NCBI GenBank assembly: GCA_934090685.1
Contig: CAKOJN010000002.1
Coordinates: 148,501 to 212,500 of the forward strand
DNA: 64,000 bases
Reading direction: 5' to 3'
Origin: an uncultured Bacilli bacterium
GTDB taxonomy: Bacteria; Bacillota_I; Bacilli_A; RF39; UBA660
A program made the translations under genes and the position numbers. Shown piece by piece: positions 56,059 to 63,988 of the stretch (positions within the stretch are counted from its first letter, which is position 1; every line of letters begins with the position of its first letter). The notes under the pieces were generated by a model that did no database searches, was not told where the DNA came from, and saw only the letters and a list, made by a program, of their open reading frames with translations.

Positions 56059-57480
56059 ATGAAAAATGATAAAATTACTTTAAGAAGTGAAGATTTTGCA
56101 AAATGGTATACTGATGTAGTAAAAGCAGCTAGACTTGCTGATTATTCATCTGTTAAAGGCTTTGTAATCTTAGAACCAAATGGTTATGCTATATGGGAGA
56201 AAATGCAAAGTATTATGGATTCAATGTTCAAAAAATTAGGACATCAAAATGTATACTTGCCAGTATTAATACCAGAAAGTATGTTAAAAAAAGAAGCAGA
56301 ATTAGTAGAAGGGTTTGCTCCGGAAGTAGCTTGGGTAACATTAGGGGGAAGCAAAAAGTTAGAAGAAAGACTTGCTTTTAGACCAACTAGTGAAACGTTA
56401 TTTAGTGATTACTATAGAAGCACAGTAAAAACATATAGAGATTTACCAAAGTTATATAATCAATGGTGTAGTGTTATTAGATGGGAAAAAGAAACAAGAC
56501 CATTTTTAAGAACACGTGAATTTTTATGGCAAGAAGGACATACTGTTCATGCTACTAAGGAAGAGGCAGAGGAAGAAACTAGAAGAATGCTAGAAGTTTA
56601 TAAAGAATTTTTTGAAAGCTATTTAGCTATACCTGTAATAACTGGTAAGAAAACTGAAAAAGAAAAGTTTGCAGGAGCAGAGTATACTTTAACAGTTGAA
56701 TCTCTTATGCAAAATGGAGTGTCTTTACAGTCAGCAACTAGTCATTATTTTGGACAAAAGTTTGCTAAGAATTATGATATAAAGTTCGTAAACAAAAATA
56801 ATGAATTTGAATATGTTTATCAAACATCATGGGGTTCATCTACAAGAATGATGGGTGCTTTAATAATGTCACATTCTGATGATAGAGGACTTGTTTTGCC
56901 ACCTAAGATTGCACCTAAACAAGTTGTTATAATACCAATTAAAGATGATGAAGAACTTATATCTATTGCTAAAAAGATTAATGAATCATTAATATTAAAA
57001 GGAGTTAGTAGTTACATAGATTGTTCTGATAAATCAGCAGGTTTTAAGTTTGCTGAAGCAGAAGTTAATGGAGTGCCAGTTAGAGTTGAAATAGGCAAAA
57101 GAGATTTAGAAAATGATTCTGTTACTTTAGTTAGAAGAGATACTTTAGAAAAAGAAATAATTAAATTAAATGATGTCACAAATAAAGTAGTTAATCTAAT
57201 GGATGCTATTCAAAACAATCTTTATAATAAGGCACTTAATAATTTAAAATCTAAGACTTATGAAGCTAAAACATTAGGTGATGTGAAAGAAATAATGGAA
57301 AATCATCCTGGTTTTGTTAAAGCACCATGGTGTGGAGATGAAGCATGTGAACTTAAGATGAAAGAAATAAGAGGAACTAAATCTAGATGTATTTTAGAAA
57401 ATGAACATTGTAAAAACGAACATTGCGTTGTATGTGGTAAAGAAGCAAAACATAAAGTAATATGGGGCATTCAATATTAA
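56059..57480 (+). CDS. Prolyl-tRNA synthetase, archaeal/eukaryal type
   Basis: 473 residues without the INS editing domain: DFAKWYTDVVKAARLADYS start, RPTSETLFSDYYR, RWEKETRPFLRTREFLWQEGHT motif 2 region (split family block), TSWGSSTRMMGALIMSHSDDRG motif 3, and a C-terminal extension with Cys pairs (CGDEACELKM, CKNEHCVVCG) and a terminal Tyr typical of this class. Charges tRNA-Pro. Controlled by a Pro T-box, unlike the bacterial-type proS at 33000. Start follows AAGGAGG. Confidence 0.95.
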   Translation: MKNDKITLRSEDFAKWYTDVVKAARLADYSSVKGFVILEPNGYAIWEKMQSIMDSMFKKLGHQNVYLPVLIPESMLKKEAELVEGFAPEVAWVTLGGSKKLEERLAFRPTSETLFSDYYRSTVKTYRDLPKLYNQWCSVIRWEKETRPFLRTREFLWQEGHTVHATKEEAEEETRRMLEVYKEFFESYLAIPVITGKKTEKEKFAGAEYTLTVESLMQNGVSLQSATSHYFGQKFAKNYDIKFVNKNNEFEYVYQTSWGSSTRMMGALIMSHSDDRGLVLPPKIAPKQVVIIPIKDDEELISIAKKINESLILKGVSSYIDCSDKSAGFKFAEAEVNGVPVRVEIGKRDLENDSVTLVRRDTLEKEIIKLNDVTNKVVNLMDAIQNNLYNKALNNLKSKTYEAKTLGDVKEIMENHPGFVKAPWCGDEACELKMKEIRGTKSRCILENEHCKNEHCVVCGKEAKHKVIWGIQY

Positions 57481-57484
57481 TTGA

Positions 57485-57513
57485 TTGCCTTTTTTAATAT
57501 TTTGAAGTATAAT
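57485..57513 (+). promoter_or_regulatory. Promoter of the 57535 gene
   Basis: TTGCCT (57485-57490), 17-base spacer, TATAAT (57508-57513). Confidence 0.5.
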
Positions 57514-57534
57514 ATATAGCGAATGGGGTGGCAT

Positions 57535-58044
57535 ATGAAAAAGACAAAGAATATTTATAAAAAAGCTATTTTAGCAGATTCTAAATTAATTGAAGAATTT
57601 AATAAAAGTGATTTAAGTTTTTTTAAAGACTGTGGAATAATATTAAATAATTATTCAGTTGAAATTATTAATACAAAAACTCATAATATTATTAGAATTC
57701 CTTTAATAATTAAATGTGCGTTTGATGGTACAGATTATTCGTTTTATGAATTTGTAACTGGTGAAGAATACCATAGAATCAATTCAAGAAGTACTTTACT
57801 AAAAGGAGAAGAGGGTAATATTAAGTTAATGTTAAGTGACTCTCCTGTATATAATAATACATTAGTAGCACTTTTGGAAGAAATGAATGAAGATGAAAAA
57901 GCTGCTTATATTTATGGTATGGAACAGTTACCAGTTGTATCTAAGAATATGCAAGTTTATGAAGAAATTCCTACTCAAAAAGATAATCAGGATACATTAG
58001 AAGAGTATTTAGATTCATTTGTTAAGAAGTTTAAGCAAAATTAG
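57535..58044 (+). CDS. Protein of unknown function, 169 residues
   Basis: ATG 57535 follows GGGGTGG by 3-4 bases, close but the only plausible site. The product is a soluble mixed alpha/beta protein: NIYKKAILADSKLIEEF, a strand-rich middle (IIRIPLIIKCAFDGTDYSFYEFVTGEEYHRI) and an acidic C-terminal helix region (LEEYLDSFVKKFKQ). No signal peptide, no membrane helix, no catalytic motif recognised. Single-gene unit between the archaeal-type proS and infC. Confidence 0.6.
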   Translation: MKKTKNIYKKAILADSKLIEEFNKSDLSFFKDCGIILNNYSVEIINTKTHNIIRIPLIIKCAFDGTDYSFYEFVTGEEYHRINSRSTLLKGEEGNIKLMLSDSPVYNNTLVALLEEMNEDEKAAYIYGMEQLPVVSKNMQVYEEIPTQKDNQDTLEEYLDSFVKKFKQN

Positions 58045-58054
58045 TTATAAACTC

Positions 58055-58083
58055 TTGACAAACACATATATTTACTATATAAT
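58055..58083 (+). promoter_or_regulatory. infC operon promoter
   Basis: TTGACA (58055-58060), 17-base spacer, TATAAT (58078-58083); full consensus. Confidence 0.85.
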
Positions 58084-58089
58084 CTTAGA

Positions 58090-58227
58090 TGTTGAAAAAG
58101 AAAGAAAGAGATCCACTCTTCACCAGATACAATAATGTATTGGTAAAAAGCTTATTTATCTTATAAAAAGTTTTTTAAAGTGGACTCTAGATCCACTTTT
58201 TTAAATGAAAATATGGAGGTGTTAGCA
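58090..58227 (+). ncRNA. infC-rpmI-rplT leader with attenuator
   Basis: About 138 transcribed bases. AGTGGA at 58179-58184 can pair either with TCCACT at 58112-58117 (antiterminator) or with TCCACT at 58092+100 (58192-58197, terminator). In Bacillus subtilis ribosomal protein L20 binds this leader and promotes termination; the same logic is inferred here from position and the mutually exclusive pairings. Confidence 0.65.
58177..58204 (+). terminator. Attenuator terminator in the infC leader
   Basis: AAAGTGGA-CTCTAGA-TCCACTTT hairpin followed by T-run, upstream of infC. Confidence 0.75.
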
Positions 58228-58749
58228 ATAGCTAAGCAAAACGAAGTTCAAATCAATGAACAAATAACTTATCCTAATGTAATGGTAATTGGACCTAATG
58301 GAGAAAAGATGGGCAACAAGAATATATCAGATGCTTTAACTTTATCAAAGGCTGCTGGACTTGATTTAGTATTATTAAATAATGATCCTAAAAATCCAGT
58401 ATGTAAGATTATTGATTACAATAAGTTTCGATATGAGAAACAAAAAAGAGAAAAGGAAGCAAAAAAGAAACAAAGGGAACAAAATCTAGAAATGAAAGAG
58501 TATAGATTAAGTGTCACTATTGATAAAGGTGACTTTGATACTAAGTCTAGAAATGCTAGAAATTATCTAGAAAAAGGACATAAAATTAAAGTTGCTGTTA
58601 GATTCAAAGGTAGACAACTTGCACATCCAGAGTTAGGTCGTGATGTGATAATGAAATTTGCAGAAAGTCTAAACGATGTTGCAGATATAGAAGTTATGCC
58701 TAAAATGGAAGGTAGAAGTATGCAACTATTCTTAGCACCAAAAAAATAA
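58228..58749 (+). CDS. infC: Translation initiation factor IF-3, ATA start
   Basis: IF3 keeps 30S subunits free and checks start codons. N-domain (VQINEQITYPNVMVIGPNGEKMG, ISDALTLSKAAGLDLVLL) and C-domain (EYRLSVTIDKGDF, GHKIKVAVRFKGRQLAHPELG) are complete. The ribosome site GGAGG (58215-58219) stands 8 bases before ATA 58228, giving 173 residues; the in-frame ATG at 58213 lies upstream of that site and overlaps it. infC is known for AUU/AUC/AUA-type starts that let IF3 repress its own translation, which fits. Confidence 0.9.
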   Translation: MAKQNEVQINEQITYPNVMVIGPNGEKMGNKNISDALTLSKAAGLDLVLLNNDPKNPVCKIIDYNKFRYEKQKREKEAKKKQREQNLEMKEYRLSVTIDKGDFDTKSRNARNYLEKGHKIKVAVRFKGRQLAHPELGRDVIMKFAESLNDVADIEVMPKMEGRSMQLFLAPKK

Positions 58750-58764
58750 AGGAGGAAGAAAAAT

Positions 58765-58956
58765 ATGCCAAAAATGAAATCACATGGTGGTATAAGTAAA
58801 AAAATTCAAGTTAGAAACTCAGGTTCAACTAAAATAGGACATGTAGGAGCTAACCATAATAGTGGAAAGAAATCTAGAGATTTCAATAGAAAAGCAAGAA
58901 AGGGTTCTGTACTTAGTAGCGGAGATGCTAAAAGATACAAAGGACTAGTAAAGTAG
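58765..58956 (+). CDS. rpmI: Large ribosomal subunit protein bL35
   Basis: 63-residue basic protein PKMKSHGGISKKIQVRNSG..., with GHVGANHNSGKKSRDFNRKARK and the terminal RYKGLVK; the family form is PKMKTHRGAAKRFKxTGSGK. It lies between infC and rplT, 15 bases after infC with an AAAGGAGG site. Confidence 0.95.
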   Translation: MPKMKSHGGISKKIQVRNSGSTKIGHVGANHNSGKKSRDFNRKARKGSVLSSGDAKRYKGLVK

Positions 58957-58966
58957 GAGGTACAAG

Positions 58967-59500
58967 ATGACAAGAGTTAAAGGTGGAGTAGTATCTAAAA
59001 ATAGAAGAAGAAAAGTATTAAAAAGAGCTAAAGGATACTTTGGAAGTAAACATAGATTATATAAGACTGCTCAAGAACAATTATTCCATAGTGGAGCTTA
59101 TAGTTATAATGATAGAAAGAAAAGAGCTAACGACTTTAGAAAATTATGGATTACAAGAATCAATGCTGCTTGTAGAAATAATGATATAGTTTATTCTAAA
59201 TTTATTAATGGTCTTAAGAAAGCAAATATTGATATTAATAGAAAAATGCTTAGTGAACTTGCTATCTTCGCACCAGAGGAATTTACTAAATTAGTTCAAA
59301 TTTCTAAAGATGCATTAGAGGGAAAAGCTCCTAAGAAAGAAAAAGAAGTAGTTGAAAAGAAAGTTGAAAAAACTGTAGAAGCTAAAAAAGATTATTCTAA
59401 GTTAACAGTAGCTGAATTAAAAGCTGAATGTCAAAAGAATGGTATTGAAGTTAAATCAACTATGAAAAAAGCTGATTTAGTTGAAGCATTAAGTAAGTAA
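58967..59500 (+). CDS. rplT: Large ribosomal subunit protein bL20 with C-terminal SAP-like extension
   Basis: Residues 1-117 are a normal L20 (TRVKGGVVSKNRRRKVLKRA, GYFGSKHRLYKTAQEQ, NDRKKRANDFRKLWITRINAA). L20 usually ends near 118; here about 25 residues of Lys/Glu/Val linker and a SAP-type helix-extended loop-helix (LTVAELKAECQKNGIEVKS, then KKADLVEAL) follow. SAP domains bind nucleic acid and also decorate other ribosomal proteins in this kind of bacterium. L20 is the expected repressor of this operon. Confidence 0.95.
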   Translation: MTRVKGGVVSKNRRRKVLKRAKGYFGSKHRLYKTAQEQLFHSGAYSYNDRKKRANDFRKLWITRINAACRNNDIVYSKFINGLKKANIDINRKMLSELAIFAPEEFTKLVQISKDALEGKAPKKEKEVVEKKVEKTVEAKKDYSKLTVAELKAECQKNGIEVKSTMKKADLVEALSK

Positions 59501-59522
59501 TTATTGATTACTTGCTTTTTTT
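59493..59522 (+). terminator. infC-rpmI-rplT terminator
   Basis: GTAAGTAAT pairs with ATTACTTGC (one G-T), loop TATTG, then seven T; the rplT stop lies in the stem. Confidence 0.8.
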
Positions 59523-59532
59523 CTTGTATAAT
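59504..59532 (+). promoter_or_regulatory. Promoter of the 59556 gene
   Basis: TTGATT (59504-59509), 17-base spacer, TATAAT (59527-59532), overlapping the upstream terminator. Confidence 0.6.
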
Positions 59533-59555
59533 AAGGAACTAAAGGAAGTGATAAT

Positions 59556-59903
59556 ATGCAATATATTAATGATGATATTTTGTATTTTGAAGGAGAACAC
59601 ATTGTTAATATTGTAGAACAACCATTTATTCCACAAAAAATTTATTCTAAAAGAGCTATAAAATCATCTAATACAAAAAATTTTGATGCGAATTATTTTT
59701 GGTATGGAAAAGGGTTTGAACTTACAACTCCATATGGTTATAGACTCGTTAATGCATTTTATACTTACGATAGTTATATAGTATATACTTTTGTAAATGA
59801 GGTTCCTGTTATTGTAGAAAATGGAAAGAATATTTCAGAAAACGTAATAGGTACCCCATATCTTGACACTAATATGAAACTTACTAAATATAAGAGAAAT
59901 TAA
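59556..59903 (+). CDS. Protein of unknown function, 115 residues
   Basis: ATG 59556 follows AAGGAAG by about 7 bases. A strand-rich soluble protein with many Tyr and Asn (DILYFEGEHIVNIVEQPFIP, YFWYGKGFEL, FYTYDSYIVYTFVNEVPVIV). No signal peptide, membrane helix or motif recognised. Single-gene unit between the ribosomal operon and smr. Confidence 0.55.
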   Translation: MQYINDDILYFEGEHIVNIVEQPFIPQKIYSKRAIKSSNTKNFDANYFWYGKGFELTTPYGYRLVNAFYTYDSYIVYTFVNEVPVIVENGKNISENVIGTPYLDTNMKLTKYKRN

Positions 59904-59905
59904 TA

Positions 59906-59934
59906 TTGTAATTTGACGCTTCTTTTATTATAAT
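59906..59934 (+). promoter_or_regulatory. Promoter of the smr-rsmE-mtaB operon
   Basis: TTGTAA (59906-59911), 17-base spacer, TATAAT (59929-59934). Confidence 0.5.
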
Positions 59935-59957
59935 TAAGTTGAAAAAAGAGTGATGTT

Positions 59958-60221
59958 ATGAGAAAATTTGTAGACCCATTTTTATATAATGCTCCTCATT
60001 TAGATATACATGGTTATGATAGATATGGAGCTATAGCGATGATAAAAAATTTCATTGATAATTGTGCTCGTATAGGTTCTAAAAAAATTGTAATTGTTCA
60101 TGGTAAAGGAACTGGTGTGTTAAAAGAATCTACTCATGAATATTTAAAAACAGATAAAAGAGTTTTAGACTATAAATTAAATAATTTTAATATTGGTGAA
60201 ACAATAGTAATTCTAAAATAA
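59958..60221 (+). CDS. Small Smr-domain protein
   Basis: 87 residues forming one Smr (MutS2 C-terminal-like) domain: LDIHGYDRYGAIAMIKNFID, then VIVHGKGTGVLKESTHEYL, the HGxGTGxL signature. Smr domains bind or nick nucleic acid, and MutS2-linked ones act on collided ribosomes' mRNA. Stand-alone Smr proteins are common in Firmicutes. Here it lies 12 bases before rsmE in an RNA-modification operon. Confidence 0.85.
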   Translation: MRKFVDPFLYNAPHLDIHGYDRYGAIAMIKNFIDNCARIGSKKIVIVHGKGTGVLKESTHEYLKTDKRVLDYKLNNFNIGETIVILK

Positions 60222-60233
60222 GGAGGAAGAAGT

Positions 60234-60959
60234 ATGCAACAATATTTTTCTAAAAGTAAAAAAGACAATACTTTATACTTGCATGAATATGACTTTAATC
60301 ATATTAAAAATGTTATGAGAATGAAAGAAAATGATAAAATAATTGTTGTATATGATAAGACAAGTTATATTTGTTCTCTTAATAAAGATTTAACTTCATG
60401 TAACATTAAAAGTGTATTTAAGAGTGAAGAGGATTTAAATGAGTTTATTGTTTATGTGCCTTTCTTAGTCGATGAAAAGATGAGTTATATATTTAAACAT
60501 GGTACTGAACTTGGTATTACTAAGTTTGTAGTAGTAGAATATGCCCATTGTAAATACAAATTACCAAAAAAAGATTATGAAAAGAAACTTACTAGATGGA
60601 ATAAAATTATTAAAGAAGCAACGGAACAGTCATACAGAATTACTAAACCTGAGTTAGAATCCATTATTTCTCCTAAAAACATTGAATGTATACAAGGTGT
60701 AAATATAATGTGCTCACTTGACAATGCTGATGTAAAAAACATATGTAAAGTATTAACACCTAAAAATTCTCATGATAAAATTAGTTTAGTATTTGGACCA
60801 GAAGGTGGTCTTTCAAAAATAGAAGAGGATATGTTAGAAGAAAAAGGCTTTATTAAAACGTCTCTTGGAAATGATGTTTTAAGAACTGAAACTGTTCCTT
60901 TAACAATTGCATCTATTTTAAAATACTTGAAGGAATGGGATAAAAATGGAGAACTTTAG
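60234..60959 (+). CDS. rsmE: 16S rRNA (uracil(1498)-N(3))-methyltransferase
   Basis: SPOUT methyltransferase of 241 residues. N-terminal PUA-like part (YLHEYDFNHIKNVMRMKENDKI) and C-terminal knot with KWNKIIKEATEQSYR-type block (here RWNKIIKEATEQSYR), SLVFGPEGGLSKIEEDML and the final GNDVLRTETVPLTIASIL that binds SAM. Methylates U1498 of 16S rRNA. Start follows AGGAGGAAG. Overlaps the next gene by 14 bases; rsmE-mtaB proximity matches Bacillus. Confidence 0.95.
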   Translation: MQQYFSKSKKDNTLYLHEYDFNHIKNVMRMKENDKIIVVYDKTSYICSLNKDLTSCNIKSVFKSEEDLNEFIVYVPFLVDEKMSYIFKHGTELGITKFVVVEYAHCKYKLPKKDYEKKLTRWNKIIKEATEQSYRITKPELESIISPKNIECIQGVNIMCSLDNADVKNICKVLTPKNSHDKISLVFGPEGGLSKIEEDMLEEKGFIKTSLGNDVLRTETVPLTIASILKYLKEWDKNGEL

Positions 60960-61641
60960 TGATTTTATGGATTTATTTATGACTGGGGATTATTTTATAA
61001 TATTTTTGGTATTAATGCTTATTATTTTTGCTGTGCTTATTATGGCACTTGTTAAAACTAGGATACAGTATCTTGAAATAATCAATGCTGAAAAAACTAA
61101 GAATGAGGAAACTTCTATTAATGACAAAATAGTTAATAGTAAAATAGATGATAATATTGAAAAAATAGAAGATGATGGAGATATATTAGATGATTTAGAT
61201 AAATTAATCGCACAAACTAAGGAAGATACTATAAAAGAAAATGAACCACTATATACACAAGTAAATATTCCACAAGTAAAAACATATGATGATGTTATTA
61301 ATGATTATGAATCATCCGAGGAAGAAGAAGCAGTAATATCAAGTGAAGAACTTGAAAAGAAAACAAAAGAAAGAATGAATTCTTTAGGTCTTAATGACAA
61401 TCAAGTAGCTATACAAAAATATGAAGAAGAACAAGAGAAAAAAGCAATAATTAGTTATGAACAATTAGTTAAAAATGCTAGTAATATTTCTTTAACATAT
61501 AAAGAAGAAGATATAGGTAGTGGTGCACCTAAAGTAAATAAAATAGAAATACAAGAAAAGGAAGTAACTCCACCAGAAAATTATTTAAAAGAAGAAGAAT
61601 TTTTAAGTATTCTTAAGGAGTTCAGGTTATCGTTAGAATGA
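60946..61641 (+). CDS. Membrane protein with acidic cytosolic region, unknown function
   Basis: One N-terminal transmembrane helix (YFIIFLVLMLIIFAVLIMAL, residues about 17-36) followed by about 195 very acidic, helical residues (DDGDILDDLDKLIAQTKED, SSEEEEAVISSEELEKKTKE), ending FLSILKEFRLSLE. It is wedged between rsmE (14-base overlap) and mtaB (4-base overlap), so its expression is tied to them. Bitopic proteins of this kind sometimes act in cell division, but nothing specific is recognisable. Confidence 0.6.
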   Translation: MENFSDFMDLFMTGDYFIIFLVLMLIIFAVLIMALVKTRIQYLEIINAEKTKNEETSINDKIVNSKIDDNIEKIEDDGDILDDLDKLIAQTKEDTIKENEPLYTQVNIPQVKTYDDVINDYESSEEEEAVISSEELEKKTKERMNSLGLNDNQVAIQKYEEEQEKKAIISYEQLVKNASNISLTYKEEDIGSGAPKVNKIEIQEKEVTPPENYLKEEEFLSILKEFRLSLE

Positions 61642-62912
61642 AAAAGTTTTTAATAAAAACATTAGGTTGCAAAGTAAATTCTTATGAAAGTGAATTCATA
61701 AGAAATTTATTTTTAGAAAAAGGTTATGAAGAAGTAGAAGATAATGCAGATATATGTATCATAAATACATGTACTGTTACTAATACTGCTGATAATAAAA
61801 GTAAACAAGTAATCAATAATATAAAGAAAAACAATAAAGACGCCATTGTAATCGCAATGGGTTGTTTTTGTCAGTTTAGAAATTCTGAAATAGAAGATTT
61901 AATTGACGCTGATATTATTTTAGGAAATAAAAATAAACATAAAATATTAGAATATTTAAAAGAATATGAATCTAATCATAAAAGAATTGTTGACTTTGAA
62001 GATATGAATAAAGATGATATTGATTTTGATGATATGGAAATCAAAGGATATAAACATCACCATAGGGCATTTATTAAAATAGAAGATGGATGTAATAATT
62101 TTTGTAGTTATTGTATTATTCCATATGTAAGAGGAAGAGTTAGAAGTAAAGAGTTTAATAAATGTCTTATGGAAGTAAATGATCTAGCATTATCAGGACA
62201 TAAAGAGATCGTTTTATCAGGAATTCATACAGGTCAATATAATAGTGATGGTAAAAGATTATCTGATTTAATAAATGAAATATCAAAAGTTAATCAAATT
62301 AAGAGAATAAGACTTTCTTCTGTAGAAATAGTTGAACTTGATGATAAGATGATGGATATTATTAAGAACAATAATAAATTTGTATCACATTTACATATAC
62401 CACTACAAGCAGGTAGTGATCATATATTAAAATTAATGAATAGAAGATATGATAAAAAATATTTTAAAAAGTTGGTTGATAAAATAAGAGAAAATAGAAA
62501 TGATATTTCACTTACTACAGATGTTATCGTAGGATTCCCTGGAGAAACTGAAGAGGATTTTAAAGAAACATTAGATTTTTGTGAAGAAATTGGTTTTACT
62601 AAAATACATGTATTTCCATATTCTGATAGAAGTGGTACAGTTGCTTCAAGAATGAAAGATAAAATACCTGGTAATATTAAGAAAGATAGAGTAAGAAGGT
62701 TAATAGATTTATCAAATAAGTTAGAAAAAGAGTATTATTTAAAACATATTGATAAAGAAGATGACGTTTTAATAGAAGAAGTTAAACAAGATGGTTATTT
62801 ACATGGATTTACTAGTGATTATATACCAATAAAATTAAAAGGCAATTATAAAATCAATGAGATTTATAAGATAAAACTTAGTAAAGAAAATATAAATTTT
62901 GATTTAAACTAA
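61638..62912 (+). CDS. mtaB: tRNA N6-threonylcarbamoyladenosine methylthiotransferase
   Basis: Radical SAM enzyme that makes ms2t6A37 in tRNAs reading ANN codons. N-terminal UPF0004 domain with three Cys (TLGCKVNSYES, INTCTVTN, AMGCFCQ), the radical SAM CNNFCSYCIIPYVRGR at about residues 152-167, and a C-terminal TRAM domain. GCKVN and the TTDVIVGFPGETEEDF block favour MtaB over MiaB or RimO. Length 424 is usual. Starts 4 bases inside the preceding gene. Confidence 0.93.
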   Translation: MKKFLIKTLGCKVNSYESEFIRNLFLEKGYEEVEDNADICIINTCTVTNTADNKSKQVINNIKKNNKDAIVIAMGCFCQFRNSEIEDLIDADIILGNKNKHKILEYLKEYESNHKRIVDFEDMNKDDIDFDDMEIKGYKHHHRAFIKIEDGCNNFCSYCIIPYVRGRVRSKEFNKCLMEVNDLALSGHKEIVLSGIHTGQYNSDGKRLSDLINEISKVNQIKRIRLSSVEIVELDDKMMDIIKNNNKFVSHLHIPLQAGSDHILKLMNRRYDKKYFKKLVDKIRENRNDISLTTDVIVGFPGETEEDFKETLDFCEEIGFTKIHVFPYSDRSGTVASRMKDKIPGNIKKDRVRRLIDLSNKLEKEYYLKHIDKEDDVLIEEVKQDGYLHGFTSDYIPIKLKGNYKINEIYKIKLSKENINFDLN

Positions 62913-62913
62913 A

Positions 62914-62943
62914 TTGACAAATAGTATATCACAATGGTATACT
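62914..62943 (+). promoter_or_regulatory. Promoter of the DUF5684-like gene
   Basis: TTGACA (62914-62919), 18-base spacer, extended -10 TGGTATACT ending at 62943. AGTATA and TATACT form an inverted repeat across the spacer. Confidence 0.7.
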
Positions 62944-62974
62944 TTTTATATATTATAGAGTAGGAGGAAGTAAA

Positions 62975-63724
62975 ATGGATTATAGTTACGATTATGGATA
63001 TGGAGATTATGGTACTTCATCATTAGATGGACTTGATGCCACTATGGGAGCTGTTGCTGGTGGTACAGTTATTGTTACATTATTGATTTCATTAGCGGTA
63101 GGAATTGTTTCATTAATTGCAATGATTAAACTATTTAAGAAGTTCGGAAAACCAGGTTGGGCACCAATAGTACCAATCTATAACATGTGGGTATTACTTG
63201 AAATGGGTGGTTTACCAGGATGGTTATGTTTAATTCCAATTGCTAATTATTTCTGTATTTTAGTTGCTTATTTTCAAATTGCTAAAAAATTGGGTAAGTC
63301 AACTGGATTCGCAGTGTGTACAATATTCTTTTTACCAATATGTATGTTGATAATGGGATTTGATAAGTCAACAGTAGTAGAACAAGGAATGAATAATAAT
63401 TATAATAATCAAAATATGAATAATCAACCTCAGATGAATAATAATCAATTCATGGCAAACAATCAACAACAAATGCCACAACAAATGAATAATAATCAAT
63501 TTGTGACAAATGATCAACAACCAATGCAAATGCCTCAACAACAAATGCCACAAGAACCAATGGTTAATATAAATCCTGAAGTTGCAACTCAACCTGTAAA
63601 TGAAACACCTGCAAGTACATTTGTACCTAGTGAACCAACTGCACAACCGATGTCTCAGCAAGAAGTTCCAAATGTAGATGAACCACAATTTACAAGCGTT
63701 GATAATAACAATAATATTCAATAA
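62975..63724 (+). CDS. DUF5684-like membrane protein with Asn/Gln/Pro-rich tail
   Basis: Residues about 30-135 contain three to four hydrophobic segments and the pattern FGKPGWAPIVPIYNMWVLLE, LIPIANYF, QIAKKLGKSTGFAVCTIFFLPICMLIMGF, matching the DUF5684 family seen near signal peptidase genes and in gut Firmicutes. Residues 145-249 are a low-complexity Asn/Gln/Met/Pro tail (NNNQFMANNQQQMPQQ). Function unknown. Start after GGAGG; own promoter and terminator. Confidence 0.75.
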   Translation: MDYSYDYGYGDYGTSSLDGLDATMGAVAGGTVIVTLLISLAVGIVSLIAMIKLFKKFGKPGWAPIVPIYNMWVLLEMGGLPGWLCLIPIANYFCILVAYFQIAKKLGKSTGFAVCTIFFLPICMLIMGFDKSTVVEQGMNNNYNNQNMNNQPQMNNNQFMANNQQQMPQQMNNNQFVTNDQQPMQMPQQQMPQEPMVNINPEVATQPVNETPASTFVPSEPTAQPMSQQEVPNVDEPQFTSVDNNNNIQ

Positions 63725-63748
63725 GTATACTAAATGTATACTTTTTTT
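63723..63748 (+). terminator. Terminator of the DUF5684-like gene
   Basis: AAGTATAC-TAAAT-GTATACTT hairpin, then a T-run. Confidence 0.85.
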
Positions 63749-63758
63749 AATTTTTCTA

Positions 63759-63787
63759 TTGATTATGATAAATTTATTTGATATAAT
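63759..63787 (+). promoter_or_regulatory. tRNA-Met promoter
   Basis: TTGATT (63759-63764), 17-base spacer, extended -10 TGATATAAT ending at 63787. Confidence 0.75.
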
Positions 63788-63805
63788 TAAACCACTGTTT
63801 GAAAT

Positions 63806-63882
63806 GGCGATGTAGCTCAGTTGGCTAGAGCATCTGGTTCATACCCAGGAGGTCGTGAGTTCGAATCTCTCCGTCGCTACCA
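63806..63882 (+). tRNA. tRNA-Met (anticodon CAT), elongator type
   Basis: Full cloverleaf with encoded CCA: acceptor GGCGATG with CGTCGCT, D arm GCTCAGTTGGCTAGAGC, anticodon stem TCTGG/CCAGG with CAT at 63840-63842, and TTCGAATC T loop. The G1-U72 pair, and an anticodon stem without three G-C pairs, exclude the initiator; the strong resemblance to the Bacillus elongator favours Met over lysidine-modified Ile. Confidence 0.93.
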
Positions 63883-63892
63883 ATATGAATAA

Positions 63893-63920
63893 TAATAGAG
63901 AGAAATCTCTATTTTTTTTA
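63893..63920 (+). terminator. tRNA-Met terminator
   Basis: ATAGAGA-GAAA-TCTCTAT hairpin followed by seven T. Confidence 0.85.
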
Positions 63921-63936
63921 TATATTTTAATCTTAT

Positions 63937-63988
63937 TTGACATATCAATACCATTGTATTACTATTTTTATCAATAATATGGTATAAT
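63937..63988 (+). promoter_or_regulatory. Promoter region for a gene beyond the window
   Basis: TTGACA (63937-63942) with TACTAT 17 bases on, and separately an extended -10 TGGTATAAT ending at 63988. ATACCAT (63949-63955) and ATGGTAT (63979-63985) form an inverted repeat across the region, possibly regulatory. Confidence 0.45.

Noticed and set aside
63806..63882. Initiator tRNA-fMet
   Set aside because: No mismatch at 1-72 of the initiator kind (it has G-U) and no three G-C pairs in the anticodon stem.
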